From NCBI RefSeq assembly GCF_023264675.1, contig NZ_JAHFVG010000016.1, forward strand, positions 1 to 64,000: DNA of 64,000 nucleotides, read 5' to 3'. The number at the start of each line of letters is the position of its first letter. The first letter of the stretch is position 1. Positions 21,843 through 30,394 of the stretch are shown here, in pieces. This stretch comes from Rhodococcus sp. (in: high G+C Gram-positive bacteria). Lineage in GTDB: Bacteria; Actinomycetota; Actinomycetes; Mycobacteriales; Mycobacteriaceae. A program made the position numbers and the translations under genes. Below the pieces are notes generated by a model that saw only the letters and a list, made by a program, of their open reading frames with translations, had not been told where the DNA came from and did no database searches.

Positions 21843-22352
21843 ATGCCAGAATCACCCTTCCCCGATGTTCGGTGGGGCAGCGACACCAGCTTCATCCGTA
21901 AGCCTGCGATCGCATTCGCGGCGACGAAGCCCGGCTCGTGGGTGATCAGAAATCTCGCCGGGGTCGACCGCCGGTTGTTGGAGCGGACCAACGGGCGGTT
22001 CACCATCCTCGGTCCCATCGCCGCGCCGGTCGTTCTCTTGACGACCACGGGCTGCAAGTCAGGAGCACTACGCACCTCGCCGCTGCTGTACTACCGCGAA
22101 GGAGTCCAGCTGTTCGTCGTCGGCAGCAACTTCGGCCAGCAACACCATCCGGCGTGGACGTCGAATCTGCTGAAGGAGCCGCGGGCGACCGTCGCCATCG
22201 GCGGCAAGAAGATCCCGGTGACGGCCACCCCGGTCACCGGTCCCGAGAAGGCTCGCATCTACGACGCGTTCAACGACATGGTCAAGGTGTACGGGGAGTA
22301 CAAGAACCGGACCGACCGAGAAATGCGAATGTTCGCGTTGTCGGCGGACTGA
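21843..22352 (+). CDS. F420H2-dependent nitroreductase-family protein (Ddn-like)
   Basis: A 169-residue member of the deazaflavin-dependent nitroreductase family (PF04075), split-barrel fold, that uses F420H2 to reduce quinones or nitro compounds. Conserved elements are RTNGRFTILG, VVLLTTTGCKSGALRTSPLLYY, FVVGSNFGQQHHPAWTSNLL and a C-terminal YxxRTDREMRMFAL. ATG 21843 is used; a GTG directly before it is also in frame. It lies close to fgd1, which regenerates F420H2. The physiological substrate is unknown. Confidence 0.88.
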   Translation: MPESPFPDVRWGSDTSFIRKPAIAFAATKPGSWVIRNLAGVDRRLLERTNGRFTILGPIAAPVVLLTTTGCKSGALRTSPLLYYREGVQLFVVGSNFGQQHHPAWTSNLLKEPRATVAIGGKKIPVTATPVTGPEKARIYDAFNDMVKVYGEYKNRTDREMRMFALSAD

Positions 22353-22375
22353 ATTTGCACCTTCGCTTTTTCCGC

Positions 22376-22490
22376 ATGAATGGACCACTGCAACCGTCTA
22401 GCCGTTGTGATGGGCCATTGATGCCGACGGCCCCTCCCGCATCAATGGACCACTGCAACCGTCTAGCCGTTGCAGTGGTCCATTCATGCC
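22376..22490. repeat. Tandem pair of hairpin repeats between convergent genes (family C)
   Basis: Two copies of a roughly 50-bp palindromic unit. Copy B has perfect 16-nt arms (22444-22459 and 22469-22484; first arm AATGGACCACTGCAAC) and a 9-nt loop. Copy A at 22379-22419 has the same left arm and loop but a degenerate right arm. Both lie in the 169-bp gap between the convergent nitroreductase and fgd1 genes, where copy B could serve as a bidirectional terminator. Confidence 0.9.
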
Positions 22491-22521
22491 GAACGAGGGT
22501 GCCGACGAGAGTGCGGAAAAA

Positions 22522-23535
22522 CTAGCCGAGCTTCCGAAGCCTCGGAGCCAGATCGCTCTCGAACAGCTCCAGGAACCGCTTCTGATCGTGCCCCGGCGCG
22601 TGGAAGACGAGGTGGTTCAGCCCGGCGTCGGTGTACTGCTTGACCTTTTCGACGGCTTCGTCAGGATCGGAGGCGACGATCCACCGCTTCGCGACCTGCT
22701 CGATGGGTAGTTCGTCGGCTGCCTTCTCCATCTCGATCGGATCCTCGATCGAGTGCTTCTGCTCCGGCGTCAACGACAGCGGGGCCCAGAACCGGCAGTT
22801 CTCGAGCGCCAGGTCCGGGTCGGTGTCGTACGAAATCTTGATCTCGATCATCTTGTCGATCTCGCCGGCGTCGCGCTCGGCCTTGCCCGCGCCTTCTTCC
22901 ACAGCAGGCAGCAGCTTGTCGGTGTAGAGCTCCATGCCCTTGCCCGAGGTACAGATGAACCCGTCACCCGAACGCCCGGCGTACCGAGCAACCACCGGTC
23001 CGCCGGCCGCGATGTACACCGGAATTCCGCCCTCGGGGACGTCGTAGATCGAGGCGCCCTTGGTCGTGTAGTAGTCACCCTCGAAATCGACTCGATCACC
23101 GAGCCACAGCTCACGCATCAGGCGCACCGACTCACGCAGACGTGCGAATCGTTCCTTGAAATCCGGCCATTCGCCTTTGAACCCGGTGGCGATCTCGTTG
23201 AGGGCTTCGCCGGTTCCGACGCCGAGCATGATGCGGCCCGGGTACAGGCATCCCATCGTCGCGAAGGACTGGGCGATCACTGCCGGGTTGTACCGGAACG
23301 TCGGCGTCAACACCGAGGTCCCGAGTTGGATCGTCTTCGTGCGTTCGCCGACGGCGGTCATCCAGGCAAGCGAGAACGGCGCGTGGCCACCCTCGTGGCG
23401 CCACGGCTGGAAGTGGTCGCTGACTGTCGCCGAGTCCATGCCGTGCTGCTCGGCGAGAACACCGAGTTCGACGAGTTCGCGGGGACCGAACTGCTCGGCC
23501 GACGCCTTGTATCCGAGTTTCAAAGCCTGTGCCAC
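22522..23535 (-). CDS. fgd1: F420-dependent glucose-6-phosphate dehydrogenase
   Basis: Oxidises glucose 6-phosphate to phosphogluconolactone while reducing cofactor F420; cytosolic, luciferase-like TIM barrel. The 337-residue protein begins [20 protein letters not shown] and has [20 protein letters not shown] (catalytic His and Trp region), [43 protein letters not shown] and FWAPLSL, all characteristic of FGD. GTG 23535 is the start. In mycobacteria fgd1 lies immediately beside pta-ackA; here a Ddn-like gene stands between. It would supply F420H2 to F420-dependent LLM enzymes. Confidence 0.95.
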   Translation of the reverse strand: MAQALKLGYKASAEQFGPRELVELGVLAEQHGMDSATVSDHFQPWRHEGGHAPFSLAWMTAVGERTKTIQLGTSVLTPTFRYNPAVIAQSFATMGCLYPGRIMLGVGTGEALNEIATGFKGEWPDFKERFARLRESVRLMRELWLGDRVDFEGDYYTTKGASIYDVPEGGIPVYIAAGGPVVARYAGRSGDGFICTSGKGMELYTDKLLPAVEEGAGKAERDAGEIDKMIEIKISYDTDPDLALENCRFWAPLSLTPEQKHSIEDPIEMEKAADELPIEQVAKRWIVASDPDEAVEKVKQYTDAGLNHLVFHAPGHDQKRFLELFESDLAPRLRKLG

Positions 23536-23599
23536 GCGCTACTCCCTCGTTAAATGTCACTAGTACTTCGATTGTGCACTCTCCGTGCAACCGAGCGTC

Positions 23600-23968
23600 C
23601 TACTGGATACCCAGAACGGTCACCACAGCAGCGAGGACGGCAATTGCGCCGATTCCGACGGCGAAGATCCACAGTTCCTTCGCCTCGGGCATCGGTGCTC
23701 CTGCTTCGAGAGCTCGCCGCACCTGCAGCCAGCGCCGCAAACCCACCATGGCCGCGGATGCTGCCATGAGGATCAGGACCAGGCCGAGCGTCGTCCTGAC
23801 CCAGCCCGTGCTGAAGTCAGGAACCAGATGGACGACGGCGATGCCGCCGGCAAGCAGGCCGAGGGATGTCCTCATCCACGCGAGAAACGTGCGCTCGCTG
23901 GCGAGGGTGAATCGTTCGTCGGGGCGTTGGGCATGTTCGTCGGGAGATTGGAGGGGTTCGTCGGCCAC
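23600..23968 (-). CDS. DUF202 small membrane protein
   Basis: A 122-residue protein with the DUF202 pattern: N-terminal RFTLASERTFLAWMRTSLGLLAGGIAVVHL, followed by two more helices (TTLGLVLILMAASAAMVGL and IFAVGIGAIAVLAAVVTVLG). The Arg-Thr-x-Leu-Ala-x-x-R-T motif at the cytosolic edge is diagnostic. Function unknown. GTG 23968 is tentative because GGAG is only 2 bp upstream; ATG 24004 would add 12 unrelated residues. Confidence 0.8.
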   Translation of the reverse strand: MADEPLQSPDEHAQRPDERFTLASERTFLAWMRTSLGLLAGGIAVVHLVPDFSTGWVRTTLGLVLILMAASAAMVGLRRWLQVRRALEAGAPMPEAKELWIFAVGIGAIAVLAAVVTVLGIQ

Positions 23969-24091
23969 GGCTCCATCATGCCCACACTGTTCATCGACGC
24001 GCATGTCCGATGCATGGCCGCATACCGGCCATCCGCCGCGACGAGGCCAGATCGTGAGCCCCCGACGTCCGCAGGCACGTACGCGCGACCC

Positions 24092-25111
24092 CTATTTCGC
24101 GAGCCGAAGCACCGTCCCGTGCACGCCGTGCTCGTCGATCGCCGCGAGCTCGTCGTCGGAGAGATCGGCAAATCCGGTCGACGCCAGGTTGTGCTCGAGC
24201 TGGGCCGTCGAGCTGGCACCGATGAGTGCCGTCGTGACCTCGGGGCGACGCAACACCCATTGAAGTGCCAGCTGCGCGAGTGACTGTCCGCGTGCCGCGG
24301 CAATCTTGTTCAGTGCTTCGGCACGCGCGAGGTACACATCCGAGATGTCCTCGGCAGAAAGGAACGCCGAGTCGGCTGCCCGTGAGTCCGCGGGCACCGA
24401 GCCCTGCAGGTACTTGTCGGTGAGCAGGCCTTGAGCGATGGGCGAGTAAGCAACGACGCCGGTCCCGTCCTGCGCCGCGGTCTCGAGGTGACCATCGAGT
24501 TCGACGGTGCGATCGAAGATCGAGTACTTGGACTGCAGCACCAGGAGCGGTGTTCCGAGACGCTCGGCGATCACGGACGCATCGTGTGCCCGCTCGGCCG
24601 TGTAGTTGGAGATTCCGATGTAGAGCGTCTTGCCCTGCTGAACCGCGGAGGCCAATGCACCGATCGTCTCTTCCAGCGGAGTTTCGAGGTCGGGACTGTG
24701 GGAGTAGAAGATGTCGACGTGATCGACCCCGAGGTCGGTCAGGCTGATGTCCAGCGAGTCGAGCAGCGTCTTCCGTGAGCCGCCGGACAGATACGGGCTT
24801 GCCCCGATGGGGTTTCCGGCTTTCGACGCGATCAGAATCTCGTCCCGGTAGCTGCCGAGCCCGCTGGCGAGAACCCGTCCGAACGCCTTCTCGGCGGCGC
24901 GAAACGGTGGGCCGTAACGGTTCGCGAGATCGAAGTGGGTGATGCCGAGATCGAAGGCGCGCAGGATGATCTCGCGCTGCGTCTCGAAATTCCGGTTGTC
25001 ACCGAAGTTCTGCCACAGACCGAGCGAGAACTCCGGCAATTTCAATCCGTTCTTCCCGCTTCGGCGGAACCGAGCGTCGTCGTAACGATCTTCGGCGGCC
25101 GAGTAACTCAT
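24092..25111 (-). CDS. Aldo-keto reductase (YghZ / GSP69-like)
   Basis: A 339-residue NADPH-dependent (beta/alpha)8 oxidoreductase. FDLANRYGPPFRAAEKAFG contains the catalytic Asp and Tyr; ILIASKAG contains the Lys; YIGISNYTAERA, LLVLQSKYSIFDR and ALIGASSTAQLEHNL are cofactor-binding segments. It resembles the L-glyceraldehyde 3-phosphate reductase group; the real substrate is unknown. ATG 25111 overlaps the stop of the preceding LLM gene (ATGA), so it is the third gene of the LLM-LLM-AKR operon and may reduce the aldehyde released by oxidative C-S or C-N cleavage (inference). Confidence 0.88.
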   Translation of the reverse strand: MSYSAAEDRYDDARFRRSGKNGLKLPEFSLGLWQNFGDNRNFETQREIILRAFDLGITHFDLANRYGPPFRAAEKAFGRVLASGLGSYRDEILIASKAGNPIGASPYLSGGSRKTLLDSLDISLTDLGVDHVDIFYSHSPDLETPLEETIGALASAVQQGKTLYIGISNYTAERAHDASVIAERLGTPLLVLQSKYSIFDRTVELDGHLETAAQDGTGVVAYSPIAQGLLTDKYLQGSVPADSRAADSAFLSAEDISDVYLARAEALNKIAAARGQSLAQLALQWVLRRPEVTTALIGASSTAQLEHNLASTGFADLSDDELAAIDEHGVHGTVLRLAK

Positions 25112-26451
25112 GATGCTTTCTTCTTCGCTGCGGAATTCTCGGTGAGGCCGAGGTGTCCGGCGAGTGTGTCGCTCGTGTACTCGGTGCGGTAGACGCCGCG
25201 TTCCTGTAGTGCCGGAACGAGTTTGTCCACCAGGTCGTCTATTGCATCCCGTAGGTGATAGGGGTTGATGTTGAAGCCGTCGACCACGCGGTTCCGCACG
25301 AGATCGGCCCATCGATCGGCGACCTCCGCGGGAGTGCCCGAGTGGAATCGGGATGCAGGCGATATCTCGAGGACCAACTCGCGAATCGACAATCCCTTGT
25401 CGACCGCCAGCTTTCGCCACTGTGCGATCTGATCGAGCTTGCCTGTCCGAGCGCCGATAGCCAACGTTCCGCGAGATGGATCCAGTTCGTCCTCCACCGG
25501 ATCGATCTCGGGCAGCGGGCCGTCCGGATCGTAGGCGGACAAGTCCTTGCCCCAGTAGTGTTCGAGGAACGCGATCGCGCGAACTCCGTTGTAGGAGTTC
25601 GACCGTAGCCAGCGAACCTTCTCTTCCGCTTCGGCCGGGGTATCGCCCAGTACGACGGTGACACCGGGAAGAATTTTCACCGCGTCGGCCGCTCTACCGA
25701 AAGCCGCCGTCCTCGCACGCAGGTCACGGGCGTAGGCGACGGCGTCGTCGTAGGCGTTGTTGGCCGAGAAGACGACATCTGCGTGACGGGCAGCGAGATC
25801 GCGGCCGCCGGTGGAGTCGCCTGCCTGGAACAGCACCGGCCGACCCTGCGCGCTCGCCGCCACGGAGGGCACGGCGTGTGCCGTCAGCAGGTCGGTCACG
25901 GAGTCGATCGTCTCGCCTGCCCAGTACTTCATGGCCAGTTCCACTACCTGCGTGGCTCGTTCGTAGCGACGCTCGTGTTCGAGCCATCCGCCGCGTCGGA
26001 AATTCTCGCCCGTCCACGCGTTGTCGGTGGTGACGATGTTCCAGCCGGCTCGGCCGCCGGACAGAACGTCCAGACTCCCCAGCCTGCGAGCCAGCTCGAC
26101 GGGAATGCTGTACGTGGTGTTCTGGGTGGCGACGAGGCCGATGCGGTCCGTCACTGCGGCGAGAGCGGACAACTGGGTGATCGCGTCGGGACGGCCGGCG
26201 ATGTCGGTGGACAGAATAACGCCGCGGTTCTCGCGTACCCGCTGGCCGTCACCGAGGAAGAAGGCATCGAACAGTCCCCGCTCGAGGGTTTTCGCGACCT
26301 CGACGAAGGTGTCCGTCGCCACCTGATCGGGTGCGTTCGGATCTTCCCAGACGGTCTGTGCGCCGATACCGGGGTAGAACACGCCGAGGTGAACCTGGGC
26401 GTTCTCGTCGTAGGGAGCACCCGTGTCCGGGTGGCGATCGTTACTCGACAT
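25108..26451 (-). CDS. LLM-class flavin monooxygenase, NtaA/SnaA/DszA family
   Basis: A 447-residue reduced-flavin-dependent monooxygenase. Family segments are VHLGVFYPGIGAQTVWEDP, FDAFFLGDGQRVREN, GRPDAITQLSALAAVTDRIG, SLDVLSGGRAGWNIVTTDN, ENFRRGGWLEHERRYERA, GRPVLFQAGDSTGGRDLAAR and HLRDAIDDLVDKLVPALQERG. Members oxidise sulfones, nitrilotriacetate or similar compounds with FMNH2 from a separate reductase. A good ribosome site (AGGAGA) precedes ATG 26451. It lies 12 bp after the short LLM gene and overlaps the AKR gene. A relative with the same partner arrangement is at 53060-54415. Confidence 0.9.
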   Translation of the reverse strand: MSSNDRHPDTGAPYDENAQVHLGVFYPGIGAQTVWEDPNAPDQVATDTFVEVAKTLERGLFDAFFLGDGQRVRENRGVILSTDIAGRPDAITQLSALAAVTDRIGLVATQNTTYSIPVELARRLGSLDVLSGGRAGWNIVTTDNAWTGENFRRGGWLEHERRYERATQVVELAMKYWAGETIDSVTDLLTAHAVPSVAASAQGRPVLFQAGDSTGGRDLAARHADVVFSANNAYDDAVAYARDLRARTAAFGRAADAVKILPGVTVVLGDTPAEAEEKVRWLRSNSYNGVRAIAFLEHYWGKDLSAYDPDGPLPEIDPVEDELDPSRGTLAIGARTGKLDQIAQWRKLAVDKGLSIRELVLEISPASRFHSGTPAEVADRWADLVRNRVVDGFNINPYHLRDAIDDLVDKLVPALQERGVYRTEYTSDTLAGHLGLTENSAAKKKAS

Positions 26452-26463
26452 TGCAGACTTCTC

Positions 26464-27351
26464 CTAGTTCTGGGCGGCGTAGCGGCTGGCGGGGCGAGCG
26501 AGTCCGAGGTTCTCTCGCAACGTGCGACCGATCGTCGGACGACGCAGCAGTCCGGCGGCGGCGAGGGCCGGGACGGTCTCACCCAGGAGCACCGTCAGAT
26601 CCTCGGCGGAGGACGGACGGAATCGCACGCCGTCGACCAGGCCTACAAGAGACGCAACGTCGTCGGCGCCGTCGACGAACACCAGTGGTGCACCGTCCCC
26701 GCGCGCCTCCTGCGCTGCTGCCAGGTCCTCGACGAGCGCAATGTCGAGCAGGTCGGTGACCCCGAGTCGTGCATCACCGACGACGACGGGCTGCCCCTGC
26801 GGGGAACGAGGCGTGATCAGCGGGCCGACCACGTCGAAAAATTCACCGTCGAACCGAACGTGATGCACCTTCTCCGGGTCGAGATACCGGCCGGTGTCCG
26901 CGTCGCGGATGACGGCGCCGTCCTCCCAGGAATCCCACAGTTGGCGAGAGACCTCGATGACATCGCGAATCTCACTGATGATCGACGATGGTTCGCGCAC
27001 AGTCGATCCCGCGGCGGCATGCGCAGCCGGGCTGTTGTCGCCGCCGACCACCCACGCACCGCGTCCGTGCGAGGTGTGATCCAGGCTCGCGATCTGAGTG
27101 GCGAGAAAGAAGGGTTCGGTGGTCAGTGTGTGCACCGCGGGCGCGAGTCCGACGGTCGTGGTTGCCGAGGACACGAAGGCCGCACGGGTTCCCGCATCCA
27201 GCCGATCTGCGCCGTCGACGAGTTCGCCGAAGGTGACGAGAGTGAATCCCGCCGATTCCGCGGCTGCGACGCTCTCACGAAGCCGGCGAGGAGATTCGTT
27301 GCGGCCGTCGAGTTCCAAGGCGAAGAACAACCCGGTTTCATTGCTTGCCAC
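26464..27351 (-). CDS. Short LLM-class flavin oxidoreductase (degenerate barrel)
   Basis: A 295-residue luciferase-fold protein, clearly related to the 370-residue product at 54412-55524: both share QIASLDHTSHGRGAWVV-like, [33 protein letters not shown] and a C-terminal LGLARPxxRYAA. It is about 75 residues shorter; the loss falls mostly between the PRSPQGQ motif and the C-terminal helices, where barrel strands are expected. It may be a reduced or non-catalytic partner of the following full-length LLM, or act on a smaller substrate. Start is GTG 27351. Upstream is a short possible ORF. Confidence 0.82.
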   Translation of the reverse strand: MASNETGLFFALELDGRNESPRRLRESVAAAESAGFTLVTFGELVDGADRLDAGTRAAFVSSATTTVGLAPAVHTLTTEPFFLATQIASLDHTSHGRGAWVVGGDNSPAAHAAAGSTVREPSSIISEIRDVIEVSRQLWDSWEDGAVIRDADTGRYLDPEKVHHVRFDGEFFDVVGPLITPRSPQGQPVVVGDARLGVTDLLDIALVEDLAAAQEARGDGAPLVFVDGADDVASLVGLVDGVRFRPSSAEDLTVLLGETVPALAAAGLLRRPTIGRTLRENLGLARPASRYAAQN

Positions 27352-27357
27352 TGTAAT

Positions 27358-27489
27358 TCAGCCTTTCTGCGATCGAGAGACAGTAGCGAGGCCCTGTTCT
27401 TTCCAGGCCGGGTAGCTGTCGTCGATCAACGTCGCCGTTCGGTCTGCAGCTTCCGCTGGAGTGATCGACGTCGACTCGTTCGAACTCAT
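27358..27489 (-). CDS. Possible 43-residue small protein upstream of the short LLM
   Basis: ATG 27489 opens a frame that ends 6 bp before the LLM start. The sequence contains ITPAEAADRTATLIDDSY and AWKEQGLATVS, which looks amphipathic and protein-like rather than random. Tight spacing to the next gene suggests translational coupling. No strong ribosome site is visible and no family is recognised, so it may be spurious or a leader. Confidence 0.3.
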   Translation of the reverse strand: MSSNESTSITPAEAADRTATLIDDSYPAWKEQGLATVSRSQKG

Positions 27490-27603
27490 GACTGTCTGCC
27501 CGCTTTCCGACCATGAAGAGAAATTGCATGCCTGACGCAACTATCTTTCTCTTCACCCGCGTCGGAAAGAAGACATCTGTTCACGATGAATGGAAGGGAA
27601 TAT

Positions 27604-28299
27604 TTATCGGGCCGGCGTGCGTGCCAGTGTCAACTGCGAGCGTTGGCGAAGCTCGAAACCGATCGACAGGTACAGCCTGATCGCATTCTCGTTCGACGCT
27701 GACGCATGAAGGAACGGCTTCTCCCCACGCTCACGAATGCCATGCCCGACGGCTCGCACGAGCTCGGTGGCGAGTCCCCGGCCGCGGTGTGCCGGGTCGG
27801 TGCACACGGCGCTGATCTCGGTCCAGCCCTCCGGATGCATCCGCTCCCCCGCCATCGCGATGAGCTTTCCGGATTCTCTGATTCCGAGGTACGTACCCAG
27901 CTCGAAGGTCCGCGGCAGGAACGGTCCCGGCTTGGTGCGCTCGACGAGGTCGAGCATGTCCGGCACGTCGCCCGCGCCTAGATGCACAGCGAACGGGTAG
28001 GGCCGGGTCTCCAGATGTGTGCCGACGAGTTGGACGAGCCCGAACTGATCGATCAGTTCCCAGCCGGCGGGGAGCTGGTGACCGATGCCGCGCAACGACA
28101 CGATCTCCCCCGGCCCGAACAGCTCCGCGATGTCGTCCCAATCTTCGTTCTCGATGACGGGTGGATGGCCGAGGAACGGCGCCACCTCGGGATCGAAGCG
28201 GAAGCTGCGGCCCACGGTCCGCGCGAAGCGCGCGTGCGCTCCCAGCAGGGAACTCCGAATCGGGTCGTCGAGGGGGTGGACGTCGGAATGCGTGCTCAA
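27604..28299 (-). CDS. GNAT-family acetyltransferase (FR47-like)
   Basis: A 231-residue protein with a C-terminal acetyl-CoA-binding domain: EISAVCTDPAHRGRGLATELVRAVGH, then ASNENAIRLYLSIGFELRQRSQL. The N-terminal half (HARFARTVGRSFRFDPEVAPFLG onwards) belongs to the FR47-like arrangement where two GNAT-like halves occur. TTG 28299 is preferred, with AGGAGA upstream and the protein then starting M-S-T-H-S-D; GTG 28284 is the alternative. Longer reading translates the upstream palindromic repeats. Substrate unknown. Confidence 0.82.
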   Translation of the reverse strand: MSTHSDVHPLDDPIRSSLLGAHARFARTVGRSFRFDPEVAPFLGHPPVIENEDWDDIAELFGPGEIVSLRGIGHQLPAGWELIDQFGLVQLVGTHLETRPYPFAVHLGAGDVPDMLDLVERTKPGPFLPRTFELGTYLGIRESGKLIAMAGERMHPEGWTEISAVCTDPAHRGRGLATELVRAVGHGIRERGEKPFLHASASNENAIRLYLSIGFELRQRSQLTLARTPAR

Positions 28300-28378
28300 C
28301 GGGTTCTCGTTTCTCCTGTAGCGACTGATCTGGTTCAACCTCGGGAACGTGGTCGGGATTCCCCTCGGCCGATCAGTT

Positions 28379-28501
28379 CGCAAACGCACGTGCCTTTGCG
28401 CCCGACCACCCGCCACACCCCACCATCCACGCAAACGCACGTGCGTTTGCGCCCGACCACCCGCAAACCCCACCATCCACGCAAACGCACGTGCGTTTGC
28501 G
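28379..28501. repeat. Three tandem 22-bp palindromes with 50-bp period (family B)
   Basis: Perfectly self-complementary 22-mers at 28430-28451 and 28480-28501, and a one-base variant at 28379-28400. The core is GCAAACGCACGTGCGTTTGC. They are separated by a conserved cccgaccacccg...ccaccatcca spacer, giving a 50-51-bp tandem unit. A fourth copy lies at 40586-40607. They occupy the gap between cysNC and the upstream end of the GNAT gene. The rest of this 241-bp gap holds nothing else supported. Confidence 0.93.
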
Positions 28502-28540
28502 CGGGACCACCCGGCACACCTCCGACGACAACGAGCGTCG

Positions 28541-30394
28541 TCATCGACTCTGCAGAACCTCCAACACCCGGCGCACCAGGTCGTCGATGTCGGCGCCGGT
28601 GGTGTCGATGGTCAGATCCGGCGACGTAGGCGGCTCGTAGGGCGCGTCCACTCCGGTGAGCCCCTTGAGCTCGCCTGCTCGCGCGCGGGCGTACAAACCC
28701 TTCGGATCTCGTCTTTCGCACTCGGCGAGAGGTGTGCTGACGGCGACCTCGACGAATGTCAGTCCCGCGGCGTCGTTCAACGCTCGCGCGATGGCTCTGT
28801 CCGATGCGAGAGGAGAAACGAGCGACGCGATGGCGACGACACCGGCGTCGGCGAGCAGCCGGGTGAGATGGCCGACGCGGCGGATGTTCTCGGCGCGGTC
28901 ACCCGGTGTGAACCCGAGATCGTCGGACAGTCCGTGCCGGACATTGTCACCGTCGAGAAGGTAAGCCGCGCGGCCTGATTCGACGAGCGCACGCTCCAAT
29001 GCCACAGCGACCGTCGATTTTCCGGAGGCAGGCAGTCCGGTGAACCACACCGTCGCACCGCTCTGCCCGGTCGAGCTCCAGCGGTGCGCTCGATCGAGCG
29101 CCGAGGGATGCCACTTGATGTCGTTGCGGGTCTGCTCGCCTGCCTTGACCTCGCGCGCTTCCAGGATGGTGCCTGCGCCGACCGTGTCGTTCGACGTCTC
29201 GTCGATCAGGATGAATGCACCCGCGTCCCGGTTTCCCAGGTACGGATCCGCGACGATCACCGACGATGTCCGGAGCGTGATGGTTCCGATGTCGTTGAGC
29301 GCCAACTCGACCGGTCGATCCTGCTCATCGAGCGTTTCGGGATCCAGCCGTGACTGCAACGATTGAACCGTTGCCCGCACCGTGGATGCCGTGTGCTTGA
29401 GGGCCACTCGATCGCCTGCACGCAGTGGCGTTTCCCCGAACCAGCAGACCGTCGCTTCGACCTCGCGGGCGAGGACGGGAAAGTGAGCGCCGTCGGCGCC
29501 GCTGACGATGACGTCGCCTCGACCGATGTCGATATCGTCGGCCAGAGACACCGAGACCGACAGCGGCGCAACGGCAACCGACCGCGCATCGTCGAGCGTG
29601 TCGAGAGCGGTCACGGTGCTCCGCGAACCGGACGGCAACGCTACGACGGTGTCGCCCACCTGAAGCGTGCCTGCCGACAACCTGCCCGTGTAGCGCCTGC
29701 GCTCGTTGCCTGCCGGTCGGGACACCCACTGAACGGGAAGACGAACCTCGCCCGGAACAGCTGCCGGTGCCGCTAATTCGATCGACTCGAGGTGCTCGAG
29801 CAGCGTCGGACCGGCGTACCAGGGTGTGTTCGCGGATCGGTGCACCACATTGTCGCCGTCTTTGGCGGCCAGCGGCACCACCGTGAGATCGACTCCGCCG
29901 AGGCGACCGGCGAGCTTCTGCAGCTCGGCCTCCACTTCAAGGAACCGGCCTTCGTCGTAGTCGACCAGATCGATCTTGTTGACGGCAGCAACGAGATGCT
30001 CGACGCCGAGGAGCGTGGAAATACGGGCGTGGCGGCGGGTTTGGCGTAGGACGCCCGCGCGAGCATCGACCAACAGCACCGCGACGTCCGCGGTGGAGGC
30101 GCCGGTGAACATGTTGCGGGTGTACCGCTCGTGACCAGGGGTGTCGGCCAGGATGTAACTGCGCGACGCCGTCGAGAAGAATCGATAGGCAACATCGATG
30201 GTGATGCCCTGCTCCTGCTCGGCGCGCAGACCGTCGGACAGCGCCGCGAGGTCGGGAACACCGTCCGCACGGGTGACCGCCTCCAGGTGGTCGAGCGGCA
30301 GACTGTCGGTGTCGAACATCAACCGCCCGATGAGGGTGCTCTTGCCGTCGTCCACCGATCCCGCGGTGGCCAGTCTCAGGAGTTGCCGTGTCAT
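28541..30394 (-). CDS. cysNC: Sulfate adenylyltransferase large subunit fused to APS kinase
   Basis: A 617-residue bifunctional enzyme of sulfate activation. The N-terminal half is an EF-Tu-like GTPase: AGSVDDGKST (11-20), DTPGHERYTRN, NKIDLVD. It powers ATP sulfurylase with CysD. After the beta-barrel domains comes APS kinase, with its own P-loop GLPASGKST at about 453 and LLDGDNVRHGLSDDLGF, which phosphorylates APS to PAPS. It overlaps cysD by 1 bp (TGATG). PAPS made here can feed the adjacent Stf0 sulfotransferase or assimilatory reduction. Confidence 0.96.
   Translation of the reverse strand: MTRQLLRLATAGSVDDGKSTLIGRLMFDTDSLPLDHLEAVTRADGVPDLAALSDGLRAEQEQGITIDVAYRFFSTASRSYILADTPGHERYTRNMFTGASTADVAVLLVDARAGVLRQTRRHARISTLLGVEHLVAAVNKIDLVDYDEGRFLEVEAELQKLAGRLGGVDLTVVPLAAKDGDNVVHRSANTPWYAGPTLLEHLESIELAAPAAVPGEVRLPVQWVSRPAGNERRRYTGRLSAGTLQVGDTVVALPSGSRSTVTALDTLDDARSVAVAPLSVSVSLADDIDIGRGDVIVSGADGAHFPVLAREVEATVCWFGETPLRAGDRVALKHTASTVRATVQSLQSRLDPETLDEQDRPVELALNDIGTITLRTSSVIVADPYLGNRDAGAFILIDETSNDTVGAGTILEAREVKAGEQTRNDIKWHPSALDRAHRWSSTGQSGATVWFTGLPASGKSTVAVALERALVESGRAAYLLDGDNVRHGLSDDLGFTPGDRAENIRRVGHLTRLLADAGVVAIASLVSPLASDRAIARALNDAAGLTFVEVAVSTPLAECERRDPKGLYARARAGELKGLTGVDAPYEPPTSPDLTIDTTGADIDDLVRRVLEVLQSR

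Noticed and set aside
25112..25420. Upstream extension of the aldo-keto reductase
   Set aside because: It lies within the coding end of the LLM gene in another frame; ATG 25111 overlapping the LLM stop is the natural start.
28379..28501. Possible CRISPR array (three regularly spaced palindromes)
   Set aside because: Spacers are nearly identical to each other, repeats are only 22 bp, there are just three units and no cas genes.
28349..28978. Rightward 209-codon ORF across the family B repeats and the 3' end of cysNC
   Set aside because: It reads the palindromic repeats and the complementary strand of the APS kinase domain; no protein-like signature.
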